Below, one piece after another: positions 1 through 6,436 of a stretch of DNA of 12,664 bases (the first letter of the stretch is position 1; each line of letters begins with the position of its first letter). Source of the stretch: Propionibacteriaceae bacterium. Lineage in GTDB: Bacteria; Actinomycetota; Actinomycetes; Propionibacteriales; Propionibacteriaceae. The stretch lies in the NCBI GenBank assembly GCA_009787035.1, contig WRGV01000013.1:1-12664 (forward strand), read 5' to 3'. The notes below the pieces were generated by a model. It had not been told where the DNA came from and did no database searches. It was given only the letters and a program-made list of their open reading frames with translations. A program made the translations under genes and the position numbers.

Positions 1-1
1 G

Positions 2-286
2 TCGCAGGATGCCGCGCTCGCGCTCGCGGGCATCGGCATCACGCCCGCCATGTCCTCGGATGCCGTCACCCAGGCCGTGTTTGCGGCCAAGGGGATGCCG
101 ACGGACGATCTGAGCAAGACCGCGTTCCAGACGCACAAGACGATGCCGGAGAATCCGTCGGGGGCCGACACCATGAACATCCAGACGGTCTTGGGCAACG
201 CCGACACCGCGATCATGACCGGCAGCACCGATCCACAGAAGGCATTGGATGCGGCGGGCACGCAGGTGAAGGACAAGGACTGGTGA
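2..286 (+). CDS. ABC sugar transporter solute-binding protein, C-terminal end (partial)
   Basis: The last 94 codons of a gene that begins upstream of the window. The visible protein is soluble and rich in Ala, Asp and Thr. It ends with an amphipathic helix (DPQKALDAAGTQVKDKDW), the usual closing helix of family 1 extracellular sugar-binding proteins, where the C-terminal residues pack back on the first lobe. The identification rests mainly on position: it lies directly upstream of a MalF/MalG-type permease pair in the same direction, which is the standard binding-protein/permease/permease order. It would be a lipid-anchored protein outside the membrane that captures the oligosaccharide and docks on the two permeases. 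The signal peptide and lipobox would be upstream and cannot be checked. The stop at 284-286 is followed by an 80-base gap containing a strong hairpin. Confidence 0.72.
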   Translation, partial: SQDAALALAGIGITPAMSSDAVTQAVFAAKGMPTDDLSKTAFQTHKTMPENPSGADTMNIQTVLGNADTAIMTGSTDPQKALDAAGTQVKDKDW

Positions 287-312
287 TCCATCTGACGCAT
301 TGACGGCGAGAG

Positions 313-345
313 AGGCGGGGGCGTGCGAACGACGCGCTCCCGCCT
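313..345 (+). other. Strong intercistronic stem-loop between binding-protein and permease genes
   Basis: Bases 313-325 pair with 333-345 to give a 13-bp stem (11 Watson-Crick pairs and two G-T wobbles, at 320/338 and 324/334) around a 7-base loop (CGAACGA). There is no T-tract after it, so it does not look like a classical intrinsic terminator. In malE-malF type operons a hairpin at this place protects the 3' end of the binding-protein mRNA or partly stops transcription, so the binding protein is made in excess over the permeases. That role is inferred here from position and structure. Confidence 0.7.
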
Positions 346-352
346 GTCCGCG

Positions 353-359
353 AAGGAGG
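353..359 (+). promoter_or_regulatory. Ribosome binding site of the first permease
   Basis: AAGGAGG, a near-perfect Shine-Dalgarno, ends 7 bases before ATG 367. It is only one base from TTG 361, the other in-frame start, so it decides for 367. It follows the hairpin at 313-345 directly, leaving the site free while the hairpin is folded. Confidence 0.8.
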
Positions 360-366
360 CTTGGTC

Positions 367-1485
367 ATGGCCACCACTGCGGTGCCATCAAGACGTCGGA
401 CGAATGCGCTGCGACGCCGCAACACGCTGCTCGGCTGGAGCTTCATCGCACCCAATTTCATCGGTTTCGCGCTGATCACGATGGTGCCGATCGTGCTGCT
501 GTTCTACATGGCGTTCACCGACTGGAACGCGCTGGGCACGCCGCACTGGACGGGTCTGGCCAATCTGGAGCGGCTCGCCCGCAACACGATCTTCCGGGCC
601 AGCGTGGCGCAGACGTTCTACTACGCGATTCCCCACGTCATCTTGACCGGGGCGATCGCGCTCGGGCTGGCGCTGTTGCTCAACCAGAAGCTGCGCGGCG
701 TCGCGTTCTTCCGCGCGGCCGCGTTCTTTCCCTACATCACGTCGATCGTCGCGATCGCGATCGTGTGGAACCTGCTGTTCTCGCAAGATTACGGACCGAT
801 CGATGCGGCGCTGCGCTTCCTGGGAGTGGCCCATCCGCCGGGGTGGACGGTGTCGAGCGACTGGGCCATGCCCGCGCTGATCATCGTCGGCACGTGGCGC
901 GAGATGGGCTACTACATGATCCTGTTCCTGGCCGGCCTGCAGACGGTGCCGTCGGAGCTGTACGAGGCGGCGCGCGTCGACGGCGCGTCCGCATGGAATC
1001 GTTTCTGGCACGTCACCTGGCCGCTGCTTCGTCCGACCACGTTCTTCGTCACCGTGATGCTGAGCATCCAAAGCTTCAAGATCTTCGATCTGATCCAGGT
1101 GATGACCGATGGCGGCCCGGGCACGTCCACGTACACCATCTCGTTCTTCATCTACAACCGCACGCTGGGCACCAATTCGACCGGTGAGTTCGGCTATGCA
1201 TCGGCCGCCAGCCTGATCCTGTTCGTCATCTGCCTGGTCTTCACCATCTTGCAGTTCATCGTCAATCAGCAAAGCGACCTGGTGAAACCCTGGTGGTCGC
1301 CGCTGGTGCTCGTGGTGGGGCTCGCGTTCTTCGGGCTGGCCGTGGCTGCGTTCAGCCTGGGACGTCCGCTCGGGCTGGGGTGGGTGGAATACCTCGGCCT
1401 GTTCTGCGTGTGCTTCGTGTTCGCGATGGGGCAGTCGGTGTTCCTTCGCCGCCGGGCCGACTCTGCGGGAAGGAGGCAGCGATGA
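367..1485 (+). CDS. ABC sugar transporter permease, MalF/UgpA type, with C-terminal two-helix extension
   Basis: Inner-membrane subunit of a carbohydrate ABC importer, 372 residues. The N-terminus is basic (RRR repeats, residues 8-20), followed by hydrophobic segments. The conserved cytoplasmic EAA loop that contacts the ATPase is at residues 200-223 (EAARVDGASAWNRFWHVTWP), with the expected EAA...G...P pattern. Family members normally end about residue 300, and the core here closes with the helix before FIVNQQ. A further 70 residues (303-372) add what look like two more membrane helices (WWSPLVLVVGLAFF... and ...LGLFCVCFVFAMG) and a basic tail, which is unusual. The start at ATG 367 is set by the AAGGAGG seven bases upstream. 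Its stop overlaps the next start (ATGA at 1482-1485), so the two permeases are translationally coupled and likely form the heterodimeric channel. Substrate not determinable. Confidence 0.92.
   Translation: MATTAVPSRRRTNALRRRNTLLGWSFIAPNFIGFALITMVPIVLLFYMAFTDWNALGTPHWTGLANLERLARNTIFRASVAQTFYYAIPHVILTGAIALGLALLLNQKLRGVAFFRAAAFFPYITSIVAIAIVWNLLFSQDYGPIDAALRFLGVAHPPGWTVSSDWAMPALIIVGTWREMGYYMILFLAGLQTVPSELYEAARVDGASAWNRFWHVTWPLLRPTTFFVTVMLSIQSFKIFDLIQVMTDGGPGTSTYTISFFIYNRTLGTNSTGEFGYASAASLILFVICLVFTILQFIVNQQSDLVKPWWSPLVLVVGLAFFGLAVAAFSLGRPLGLGWVEYLGLFCVCFVFAMGQSVFLRRRADSAGRRQR
1468..1476 (+). promoter_or_regulatory. Ribosome binding site inside the end of the first permease gene
   Basis: GGAAGGAGG, ending 5 bases before ATG 1482. 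It lies within the last codons of the upstream permease, and the encoded tail GRRQR there is partly dictated by it. It fixes the start of the second permease, which could otherwise be read from codons as far upstream as 1293. Confidence 0.8.
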
Positions 1486-2327
1486 ACTCCCCGCGCCGCG
1501 GGCGCAGCATCGGCCGCATCGTCTTGTATGTCTGCCTGATCGCGTTTGCCGCGTTCCTGCTCGTGCCGTTCTTCTGGATGATCATGTCGAGCCTCAAGCG
1601 CAACATCGACGTGTTCTCCGTGCCGGTGCGCTGGATCCCGCAGGTGTTCCAGTGGCACAACTACGTGGATATCTGGACGCAGGCCGACATGGCCACCTGG
1701 CTCAAGAACACGATCATCCTCTCGGTTGTGGTGACATTCCTGCAGGTGCTGACCGGGTCGTTCGCCGCCTACGGCTTCGCGCGCGTGCGTTTCCCGGGCC
1801 GCGATGCGCTGTTCCTGGCCTATGTGGCCACCATCGCCGTGCCGTGGCAGGCGTACATGATCCCGCAGTTCATCTTGATGACCAAGATCCACCTGACCGG
1901 CCAGTGGTTATGGCCGATCATCGTGCTGCAGGCGTTCGGCGCATTCGGGGTGTTCCTGATGAAGCAGTTCTTCGAGACGATTCCTGAGGAACTGTCGGAG
2001 TCGGCACGCCTGGACGGCCTGAGCGAGTACGGCATCTGGTGGCGCATCATGTTACCGCTGTCGGGCCCGGCGTTGGCCTCGCTGGCGCTGTTGACGTTCG
2101 TCACCACGTGGAACGACTACATGGGGCCGCTGTTCTACCTGCGCGACCGGGCGTACTTCACGATCCAGCTCGGCCTGAAGACGTTCCAGGCCGATCCGCA
2201 GGGCAGCTCGCTGGACGCTCTGCTGTTCACCGGGTCGGTGCTGTCGGTGCTGCCCATCGCGATCATCTTCCTGGCGGGTCAGCGCTTCTTCATCGAGGGC
2301 ATCGCCACATCGGGGCTGAAGGGCTGA
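1482..2327 (+). CDS. ABC sugar transporter permease, MalG/UgpE type
   Basis: The second channel subunit, 281 residues, a normal length for MalG-type proteins. It starts with a short basic N-terminus (NSPRRGRSIGR) and a long first membrane helix (IVLYVCLIAFAAFLLVPFFW). The EAA-loop equivalent is at residues 173-196 (ESARLDGLSEYGIWWRIMLP), followed by helices and a typical end (RFFIEGIATSGLKG), which closely matches the C-terminal signature of MalG/CUT1 permeases. The frame is open further upstream, but ATG 1482 is chosen because it overlaps the stop of the previous permease in an ATGA arrangement and has GGAAGGAGG at 1468-1476. The next gene starts 3 bases after its stop. No ATP-binding subunit follows, so the pair may use a shared ATPase encoded elsewhere (MsmK/MsiK type); that is inference. 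Confidence 0.94.
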   Translation: MNSPRRGRSIGRIVLYVCLIAFAAFLLVPFFWMIMSSLKRNIDVFSVPVRWIPQVFQWHNYVDIWTQADMATWLKNTIILSVVVTFLQVLTGSFAAYGFARVRFPGRDALFLAYVATIAVPWQAYMIPQFILMTKIHLTGQWLWPIIVLQAFGAFGVFLMKQFFETIPEELSESARLDGLSEYGIWWRIMLPLSGPALASLALLTFVTTWNDYMGPLFYLRDRAYFTIQLGLKTFQADPQGSSLDALLFTGSVLSVLPIAIIFLAGQRFFIEGIATSGLKG

Positions 2328-2330
2328 ACC

Positions 2331-3032
2331 ATGAAGGGTTTCGCGGGCGCGTTCACGCTGATCTCGGGATTGTTGTACGTCATGCTGGCGACCAACCTGA
2401 TGCTGGTGGTTGCGGCCCTGCCGTTCTGGGCCTTCGCGCTGGTCGGCGACCTGCGTGTCACGTGGCTGTGGGCGGTGCTCACCGCGCCGCTGCTCATCCC
2501 CGCGCTGGCCGGCGCCTTCGCGGTGTTCACCGCGTACTCGGTGGAGGCCGACGTGTCGCCGGTGCGCTCGTTCTGGCGCGCCTGGCGCGCGAGCTGGCGC
2601 CGCGTGGGCGGGGTCGGGCTGGCCTGCTGGGGGCTGCTGGTCGTGCTGGGCACCGACCTGTACGTGGCGACGCGCTGGGGCTACGGCGCTTTGGCGCTGC
2701 CGGTGTGCACGGTGCTGGCCGGGCTGGCCGTGATGGTGTGGGTGACCTCGTGCGTCGGGCTGCTGGCCCGGCCCGACCTGCCGCGCCTGGCCGTCGTCAA
2801 GGCGAGCCTGTACCTGGGCGTGCGCCGCGGCGGCTGGAGCCTGGTGTCGCTGGCGGTGCTGGTCGTGCTGGCGGTCATCGTCTGGAACAAACCCGCCATC
2901 GGGCTGGGGCTGCTGGCGGCGCCGGCGTTGTACGTCGTGTGGGGCGATGCGCGGCACGTGCTGCGCTCGCTGCTGCCGGCGAGTGCGGACGTGCGCGACG
3001 AAGACATCGTCCCGGCCGGGCAGGGCGCCTGA
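2331..3032 (+). CDS. YesL-family (DUF624) membrane protein
   Basis: A 233-residue polytopic membrane protein with about five or six hydrophobic segments (roughly residues 8-36, 44-68, 92-112, 118-142, 160-185 and 190-205) and short basic loops such as RSFWRAWRASWRR. Size, opening sequence and place next to MalF/MalG-type permeases and a polysaccharide lyase fit the DUF624/YesL family, named after a gene in the Bacillus subtilis rhamnogalacturonan region. The biochemical role of the family is not established; an accessory role in glycan uptake is usually guessed from context. The start at ATG 2331 lies 3 bases after the permease stop, with a modest GAAGGG at 2318-2323. Its TGA shares one base with the lyase ATG at 3032. 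The family assignment is from the hydrophobic layout and context rather than a catalytic motif. Confidence 0.75.
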   Translation: MKGFAGAFTLISGLLYVMLATNLMLVVAALPFWAFALVGDLRVTWLWAVLTAPLLIPALAGAFAVFTAYSVEADVSPVRSFWRAWRASWRRVGGVGLACWGLLVVLGTDLYVATRWGYGALALPVCTVLAGLAVMVWVTSCVGLLARPDLPRLAVVKASLYLGVRRGGWSLVSLAVLVVLAVIVWNKPAIGLGLLAAPALYVVWGDARHVLRSLLPASADVRDEDIVPAGQGA

Positions 3033-4939
3033 TGGGACCGCTGGCGCAGCGATGGCCCGGGCTGACGCGCGACGACCTGGCCGCACACCTGGCGCCGGGG
3101 CTGCCGCTGCCGCCGGGCGATCCGGTTCGGTGGGCCCGCAGCGACCCCGCCGCGTCGATCCGTGCGCAGGCGCTGGCCGAGCGCGCCCTGCCGTGGCCCG
3201 CCGCGCCGGCGCACGCCTGGGCCCGCTTCCGACAAGACGGCGATCGCGGCGAGTATGAGACGAGCCAGTTCGCGCGCGTGCACCGCCTGAGCCGGGCGGT
3301 GGTGGCCGCACTCGCCGATCCGTCCCCCCGCGCTCTGGACGCGGTGCTCGACGGCGTCGTGCTGCTGTGCGAGCAGAGCTCGTGGTGCTGGCCCGCCCAC
3401 GACGACGCCTGGGACGTGCGTCGCGAGGTGCTGCCCGATGTGACCCGGCCGTTCCTCGACCTGGGGGCGGGGGAGACACTGTCCCAGCTGGCCTGGATCG
3501 ATGCCGTGCTGGGCCGGGCCCTCGACCGGCGGTTCCCCGGCGTGCGGGCGCGCCTGCGCATCGAGGCCGATCGGCGCGTGTTCGTCCCCTTTGTGACCCG
3601 CCGCGACTGGGGCTGGCTGACCGGCCAGCCGAACAACTGGAATCCGTGGATCCACGGCAACGTGCTGACGGGGGCGTTGCAGTTGATCGAGGATCCGGCC
3701 CGCCGCGCCGACGTCGTCCTCTCCTGCGTCCGTGGTCTCGACCGCTACGTCGCCGCACTTCCCGAGGACGGCGCCTGCGACGAGGGCAGCGCCTACTGGT
3801 GGCAGGGCCCGTGCCGCCTGATCGAGGCGGCCATGCTGCTGCGCGACGCCACGGACGGCTGGCTGGATGCGCTGCAGCTGCCGCTCCTGCGCGCCGCCGT
3901 CGCCTTTCCGCTGCGCATGAGCCTGGGCGCGGGCTGGTTCGTCAACTACGCGGATGCCAGCGCCCGGCCGTCCTCGGAGCAACCCTGGCATGTCCTGTAT
4001 CGGGCCGCCTGCGCGGTGGGCGATGCCGATGCTGCCGCGTTCGCCGTGGCCAGCGCCGCATATCGGGACGTCCAGGCAGACGACGGCCTGGGTCGATGTG
4101 TGTCCGAGCTGGCGGACGGCGCCTGGGCCGGGCGGTCGCACACCGTCGCGGCTGTGCTGCCGCGCCAGACCTGGTACCCGTCGGTGCAGGTGTTCGTGGC
4201 CCGCGAGCACGAGGGCCATCCGGACGGGTTGGCGGTCAGCGCCAAGGGCGGTCACAACGGCGAGAACCACAATCACGCCGACATCGGCACGGTGATCGTC
4301 GCCCTGGACGGTGTGCCGGTGATCGTGGACGCGGGCCGTCCGACGTACACCGCCGCCACGTTCGGCCCGGGCCGCTACGAGCTGTGGCCCCTGCGCAGCG
4401 CGTGGCACAACGTGCCGCTGCTGGACGGCGCCGAGCAGGGCGTGGGCCCGCAGTTCGCCGCGCGCGGTGCCACCGCCGCGCTGGGGGCGGACGCCGCCAC
4501 GTTCGCGGCGGACCTCGGCGGCGCCTACCCGAGCGGGGGATCGCTGCGCCGCGAGGTGATCCTGGACCGCACGCGCGCGCAGGTCAGCGTGTCCGACGCC
4601 TGGGATGCCGGACGGACCGCCGAGGAGCGCTTTCTGCTGGCCGGCACGCTCGTCGTGGCCGAGCCGGGCCGTGCGCTCGTCCGGACGCTGGCGGGCGCCG
4701 AGTGCGCGCTGTGCTGGGCACCGCCGGTGCCGCCACAGGTCGTGCGCACGCAGATGGACGATCCGTTGCTGCAGTCGGTGTGGGGTGAGCATCTGACGCA
4801 GCTACGTCTGGCGCCATCGGGATCGAACTTTTTGCTCATAGTGGCCAGAAACGATCACAATGGATCATCCGCTCCGGCCGCCGCGGCGTGCGCGGGCAGC
4901 GGCGGCACGACCGGAGAGGGGTCCGCCCATGACCGTTGA
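3032..4939 (+). CDS. Heparinase II/III-family polysaccharide lyase (cytoplasmic)
   Basis: A 635-residue protein with the two-part architecture of heparinase II/III and alginate oligolyases: an N-terminal alpha/alpha toroid and a C-terminal beta-sandwich. Such enzymes cleave uronate-containing glycans by beta-elimination. Recognisable motifs are NNWNPW (residues 201-206), EGSAYWWQG with Tyr255 placed like the catalytic Tyr of heparinase II, and HNHAD (413-417). His415, Asp433 (VDAG) and His459 (WHN) are placed like the structural zinc ligands His, Asp, His. The usual Asn-His pair at the first motif is Asn-Trp here. There is no signal peptide, so it should act on imported oligosaccharides inside the cell. 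The start at ATG 3032 (TGATG overlap with the YesL gene) is preferred, although the frame is open far upstream. The last ~30 residues are Ala/Gly/Ser-rich and overlap the regulator gene by 11 bases. The substrate could be a glycosaminoglycan, alginate or another uronate polymer. Confidence 0.85.
   Translation: MGPLAQRWPGLTRDDLAAHLAPGLPLPPGDPVRWARSDPAASIRAQALAERALPWPAAPAHAWARFRQDGDRGEYETSQFARVHRLSRAVVAALADPSPRALDAVLDGVVLLCEQSSWCWPAHDDAWDVRREVLPDVTRPFLDLGAGETLSQLAWIDAVLGRALDRRFPGVRARLRIEADRRVFVPFVTRRDWGWLTGQPNNWNPWIHGNVLTGALQLIEDPARRADVVLSCVRGLDRYVAALPEDGACDEGSAYWWQGPCRLIEAAMLLRDATDGWLDALQLPLLRAAVAFPLRMSLGAGWFVNYADASARPSSEQPWHVLYRAACAVGDADAAAFAVASAAYRDVQADDGLGRCVSELADGAWAGRSHTVAAVLPRQTWYPSVQVFVAREHEGHPDGLAVSAKGGHNGENHNHADIGTVIVALDGVPVIVDAGRPTYTAATFGPGRYELWPLRSAWHNVPLLDGAEQGVGPQFAARGATAALGADAATFAADLGGAYPSGGSLRREVILDRTRAQVSVSDAWDAGRTAEERFLLAGTLVVAEPGRALVRTLAGAECALCWAPPVPPQVVRTQMDDPLLQSVWGEHLTQLRLAPSGSNFLLIVARNDHNGSSAPAAAACAGSGGTTGEGSAHDR
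4832..4861 (+). promoter_or_regulatory. Candidate promoter for the regulator gene
   Basis: An unusually A/T-rich island within the lyase 3' end holds TTGCTC (4832-4837) and CACAAT (4856-4861) separated by 18 bases. Matches to the -35 and -10 consensus are partial (3/6 and 4/6). Transcription from here would give a leader of about 60 bases to ATG 4929 and let the regulator be made independently of the operon. GATC-flanked sequence at 4853-4866 might hold an operator, but I see no convincing palindrome. Confidence 0.3.
4913..4920 (+). promoter_or_regulatory. Ribosome binding site of the regulator
   Basis: GGAGAGGG, 8 bases before ATG 4929. It favours ATG 4929 over the in-frame ATG 4860, which has no Shine-Dalgarno and would add 23 Pro/Arg/Ala-rich residues before the HTH domain. 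Confidence 0.7.
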
Positions 4940-6020
4940 GCGCCAACTGGGGGATTCCCGCCGCGAACGCATCGTGGCGCTGCTGGCCGAGCGCGGCAGC
5001 GCTCGCGTGAGCGATCTGGCCGCCCACTTCCACGTGACCAACATCACGATCCGCCGCGACTTGGAGCGCCTGGAGGCCACCGGCGTCGTCGAGCGCGTCC
5101 ACGGCGGTGCACGGCTGGTCGCCGAGTCCGGGGCCGCGTTCGGGGCGGGCGCCGAGGGGGCACAGTTCGAGGGGCACGTGGCGATGCTGGTGCCCGCGCT
5201 CGATTTCTACTGGCCGTCGGTGGCGCGTGCCGCCAAGGCGCAGGCGCGCAAGTTCGGGTTGAGGCTGATGCTGCGCGGCGACTCGTACGACAGCACGGAC
5301 GAGCGCCCGGTGCTGGAGCCGTTGTTCGCCTCGTCCGACATGGTGGGTCTGCTGGCGGTGCCGAACGCGGACAGCGCCAACGCGGAGGGCGTGATCGCCT
5401 GGATCGACCAGCGCGCACAGCCGTGCGTGCTGATGGAGCGCGAGGCCGTCGATCCGGACACGCATGAGCCGGTCGAGTCGGTCGTCAGCGACCACGCGCT
5501 CGGCGCCGAGATGGCGGTGCGCCACCTGTGGGGGCTGGGGCACCGCGACATCGGCCTGGTGGTCAGCCGCACCTCGCCGACCACGCGCAAGATCCGCATC
5601 GGTTTCGGACGGGTCTGTGCCGAGCTGGGCATCGCCCCGGCGCTGGACGCGCTGATCCCGTCCAGCCGCACGCCCGGGTTTGCGGACGCGGCCGGCGAGG
5701 TGATCGACGCCCTGCGCACCCGGGTGTGCACGGCGCTGCTCGTGCACTCCGACCGCGAGGCGATGGCGCTGGTCGGCCTCATGGAGACGGCCGGGCTGCG
5801 CGTGCCCCAGGACGTCTCGGTGGTCGCCTACGACGACGAGGTGGCCAGCATGTTCATCCCGGCGCTGACGGCGGTGCGCCCGGCGCGCGAGATGCTGGGG
5901 CAAGCCGCGATCGACCTTCTGGTCGCCCGCCTGGCCGATCCGGGGCGTCCGCACCACCGCATGGTCATCAGCCCCGAACTGCACGTGCGCGAATCCACGG
6001 CCGCTGTGGCGTGCGGCTGA
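4929..6020 (+). CDS. Chimeric transcription regulator: DeoR-type HTH plus LacI-type sugar-sensing domain
   Basis: A 363-residue regulator built from two families. Residues 11-63 match the DeoR/GlpR N-terminal winged helix: RRERIVALLAERG, then a helix-turn-helix near residues 27-49 with the signature TIRRDLERLE and the closing RVHGGARL. From about residue 78 the protein is a LacI/periplasmic-binding-like effector domain (GHVAMLVPALDFYWPSVARA; GHRDIGLVVS; DVSVVAYDDEVASMFIPALT; a final LLVARLADP segment), not the sugar-phosphate isomerase-like domain of true DeoR proteins. It therefore probably senses a free sugar or lyase product rather than a phosphorylated one. It overlaps the lyase gene by 11 bases and closes the operon, so it most likely controls this uptake cluster as a repressor; the main operator would be upstream of the window. 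AraR-type GntR/LacI hybrids are a known parallel for this type of head exchange. Confidence 0.88.
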   Translation: MTVERQLGDSRRERIVALLAERGSARVSDLAAHFHVTNITIRRDLERLEATGVVERVHGGARLVAESGAAFGAGAEGAQFEGHVAMLVPALDFYWPSVARAAKAQARKFGLRLMLRGDSYDSTDERPVLEPLFASSDMVGLLAVPNADSANAEGVIAWIDQRAQPCVLMEREAVDPDTHEPVESVVSDHALGAEMAVRHLWGLGHRDIGLVVSRTSPTTRKIRIGFGRVCAELGIAPALDALIPSSRTPGFADAAGEVIDALRTRVCTALLVHSDREAMALVGLMETAGLRVPQDVSVVAYDDEVASMFIPALTAVRPAREMLGQAAIDLLVARLADPGRPHHRMVISPELHVRESTAAVACG

Positions 6021-6426
6021 TCCGGGGCAGATCGACCATATCGGCTGCCGTTGTCGCGGCTCATGCGCTGGGGGCCGCAGTGACGACGGTGCAGATGGCG
6101 CCTCCCCTGCATGGTCAAACCCAGAGCAATTGGTGCTGGGCAGCTTCTGCCGAGATGGTGATCCGGCAGGTCAAGAGTGAAGACCACGCACCAAGATTTC
6201 GCGTCCACGGTGCAGGGGACGACGGTGCGGCAGGCCATCGCCGGGTCGGTCCAGAACAAGTCTCCGGCTCACTGCGGCGGATGTCTTCCCCACCCACGCG
6301 GCGACGCTGCGCGACGCCGTCAGGGCGCGCAATGCCGCTGCGGCGGAACAGCGGGCGGGCGCGTCCGATGTCCGAATCGACACAGGCGCGTCCGCCTGGC
6401 TCCGCGGTCTGACGGGAGGCACATAA
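6011..6426 (+). pseudogene. Frameshifted remnant of a papain-like cysteine peptidase
   Basis: The first part (reading frame of 6095) encodes QTQSNWCWAASAEMVIRQ. Catalytic Cys (TGC 6134-6136) is followed by WA, with a Gln six residues before it, the same Gln-to-Cys spacing as the papain oxyanion Gln19/Cys25. This is typical of AvrRpt2/C39-like bacterial papain folds. Upstream, from GTG 6011, lies a hydrophobic Ala-rich stretch that could be a signal peptide. After codon 6167 coding-like sequence continues in the next frame (VKTTHQDFASTVQGTTVRQ..., from 6177), then from about 6259 in the third frame (LTAADVFPTHAATLRDAV...) to TAA 6424-6426. G/C at third positions is high in each piece. The first shift coincides with a near-perfect 7-base tandem repeat. 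No catalytic His motif is seen, so the protein is also truncated. Read without repair, the first frame ends at 6412 as a ~105-residue ORF from ATG 6095. Start uncertain (6011, 6080 or 6095). Confidence 0.6.
6170..6183 (+). repeat. 7-base tandem duplication at the first frameshift
   Basis: GTCAAGA (6170-6176) is followed immediately by GTGAAGA (6177-6183), identical at 6 of 7 positions. Removing one copy restores one reading frame from CGG CAG into GTG AAG ACC ACG, joining IRQ to VKTTHQDF. A 7-base slippage duplication followed by one substitution explains the first frame change of the peptidase remnant. Confidence 0.5.
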
Positions 6427-6429
6427 ACT
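6424..6429 (+). promoter_or_regulatory. Candidate -10 element for a leaderless murI transcript
   Basis: TAAACT fits the actinobacterial TANNNT -10 motif and ends 7 bases before GTG 6437, so transcription would start at or next to the start codon. The TAA is also the apparent stop of the upstream remnant. The only Shine-Dalgarno-like GGAGG (6415-6419) is 17 bases from the start, too far to act well. No clear -35 is visible. Confidence 0.5.
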
Positions 6430-6436
6430 GGGCACC

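Noticed and set aside
313..345. Intrinsic terminator after the binding-protein gene
   Set aside because: Strong stem but no following T-run, and the same operon continues directly; described as an intercistronic hairpin instead.
361..366. TTG 361 as the start of the first permease
   Set aside because: Only one base from the Shine-Dalgarno; ATG 367 has ideal spacing.
388..1272. Long open frame on the reverse strand opposite the first permease
   Set aside because: Arg/Asp/Gln/His-rich translation with no domain-like pattern; a GC-rich antisense shadow of a clear permease gene. The same applies to reverse frames at 2052-3758, 2681-4792, 4836-5984 and 11533-12582.
3367..4788. Forward open frame overlapping the lyase in another phase
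   Set aside because: Arg/Gly/Ala-dominated translation typical of an out-of-phase GC-rich gene; the lyase frame carries the catalytic motifs.
4853..4866. GATC-N6-GATC as an operator
   Set aside because: GATC is itself a palindrome and flanking bases are not symmetrical, so it is not convincing as a DeoR or LacI site.
4860..4928. ATG 4860 as the start of the regulator
   Set aside because: No ribosome site, and it adds a Pro/Arg/Ala-rich extension in front of a DeoR domain that begins normally at ATG 4929.
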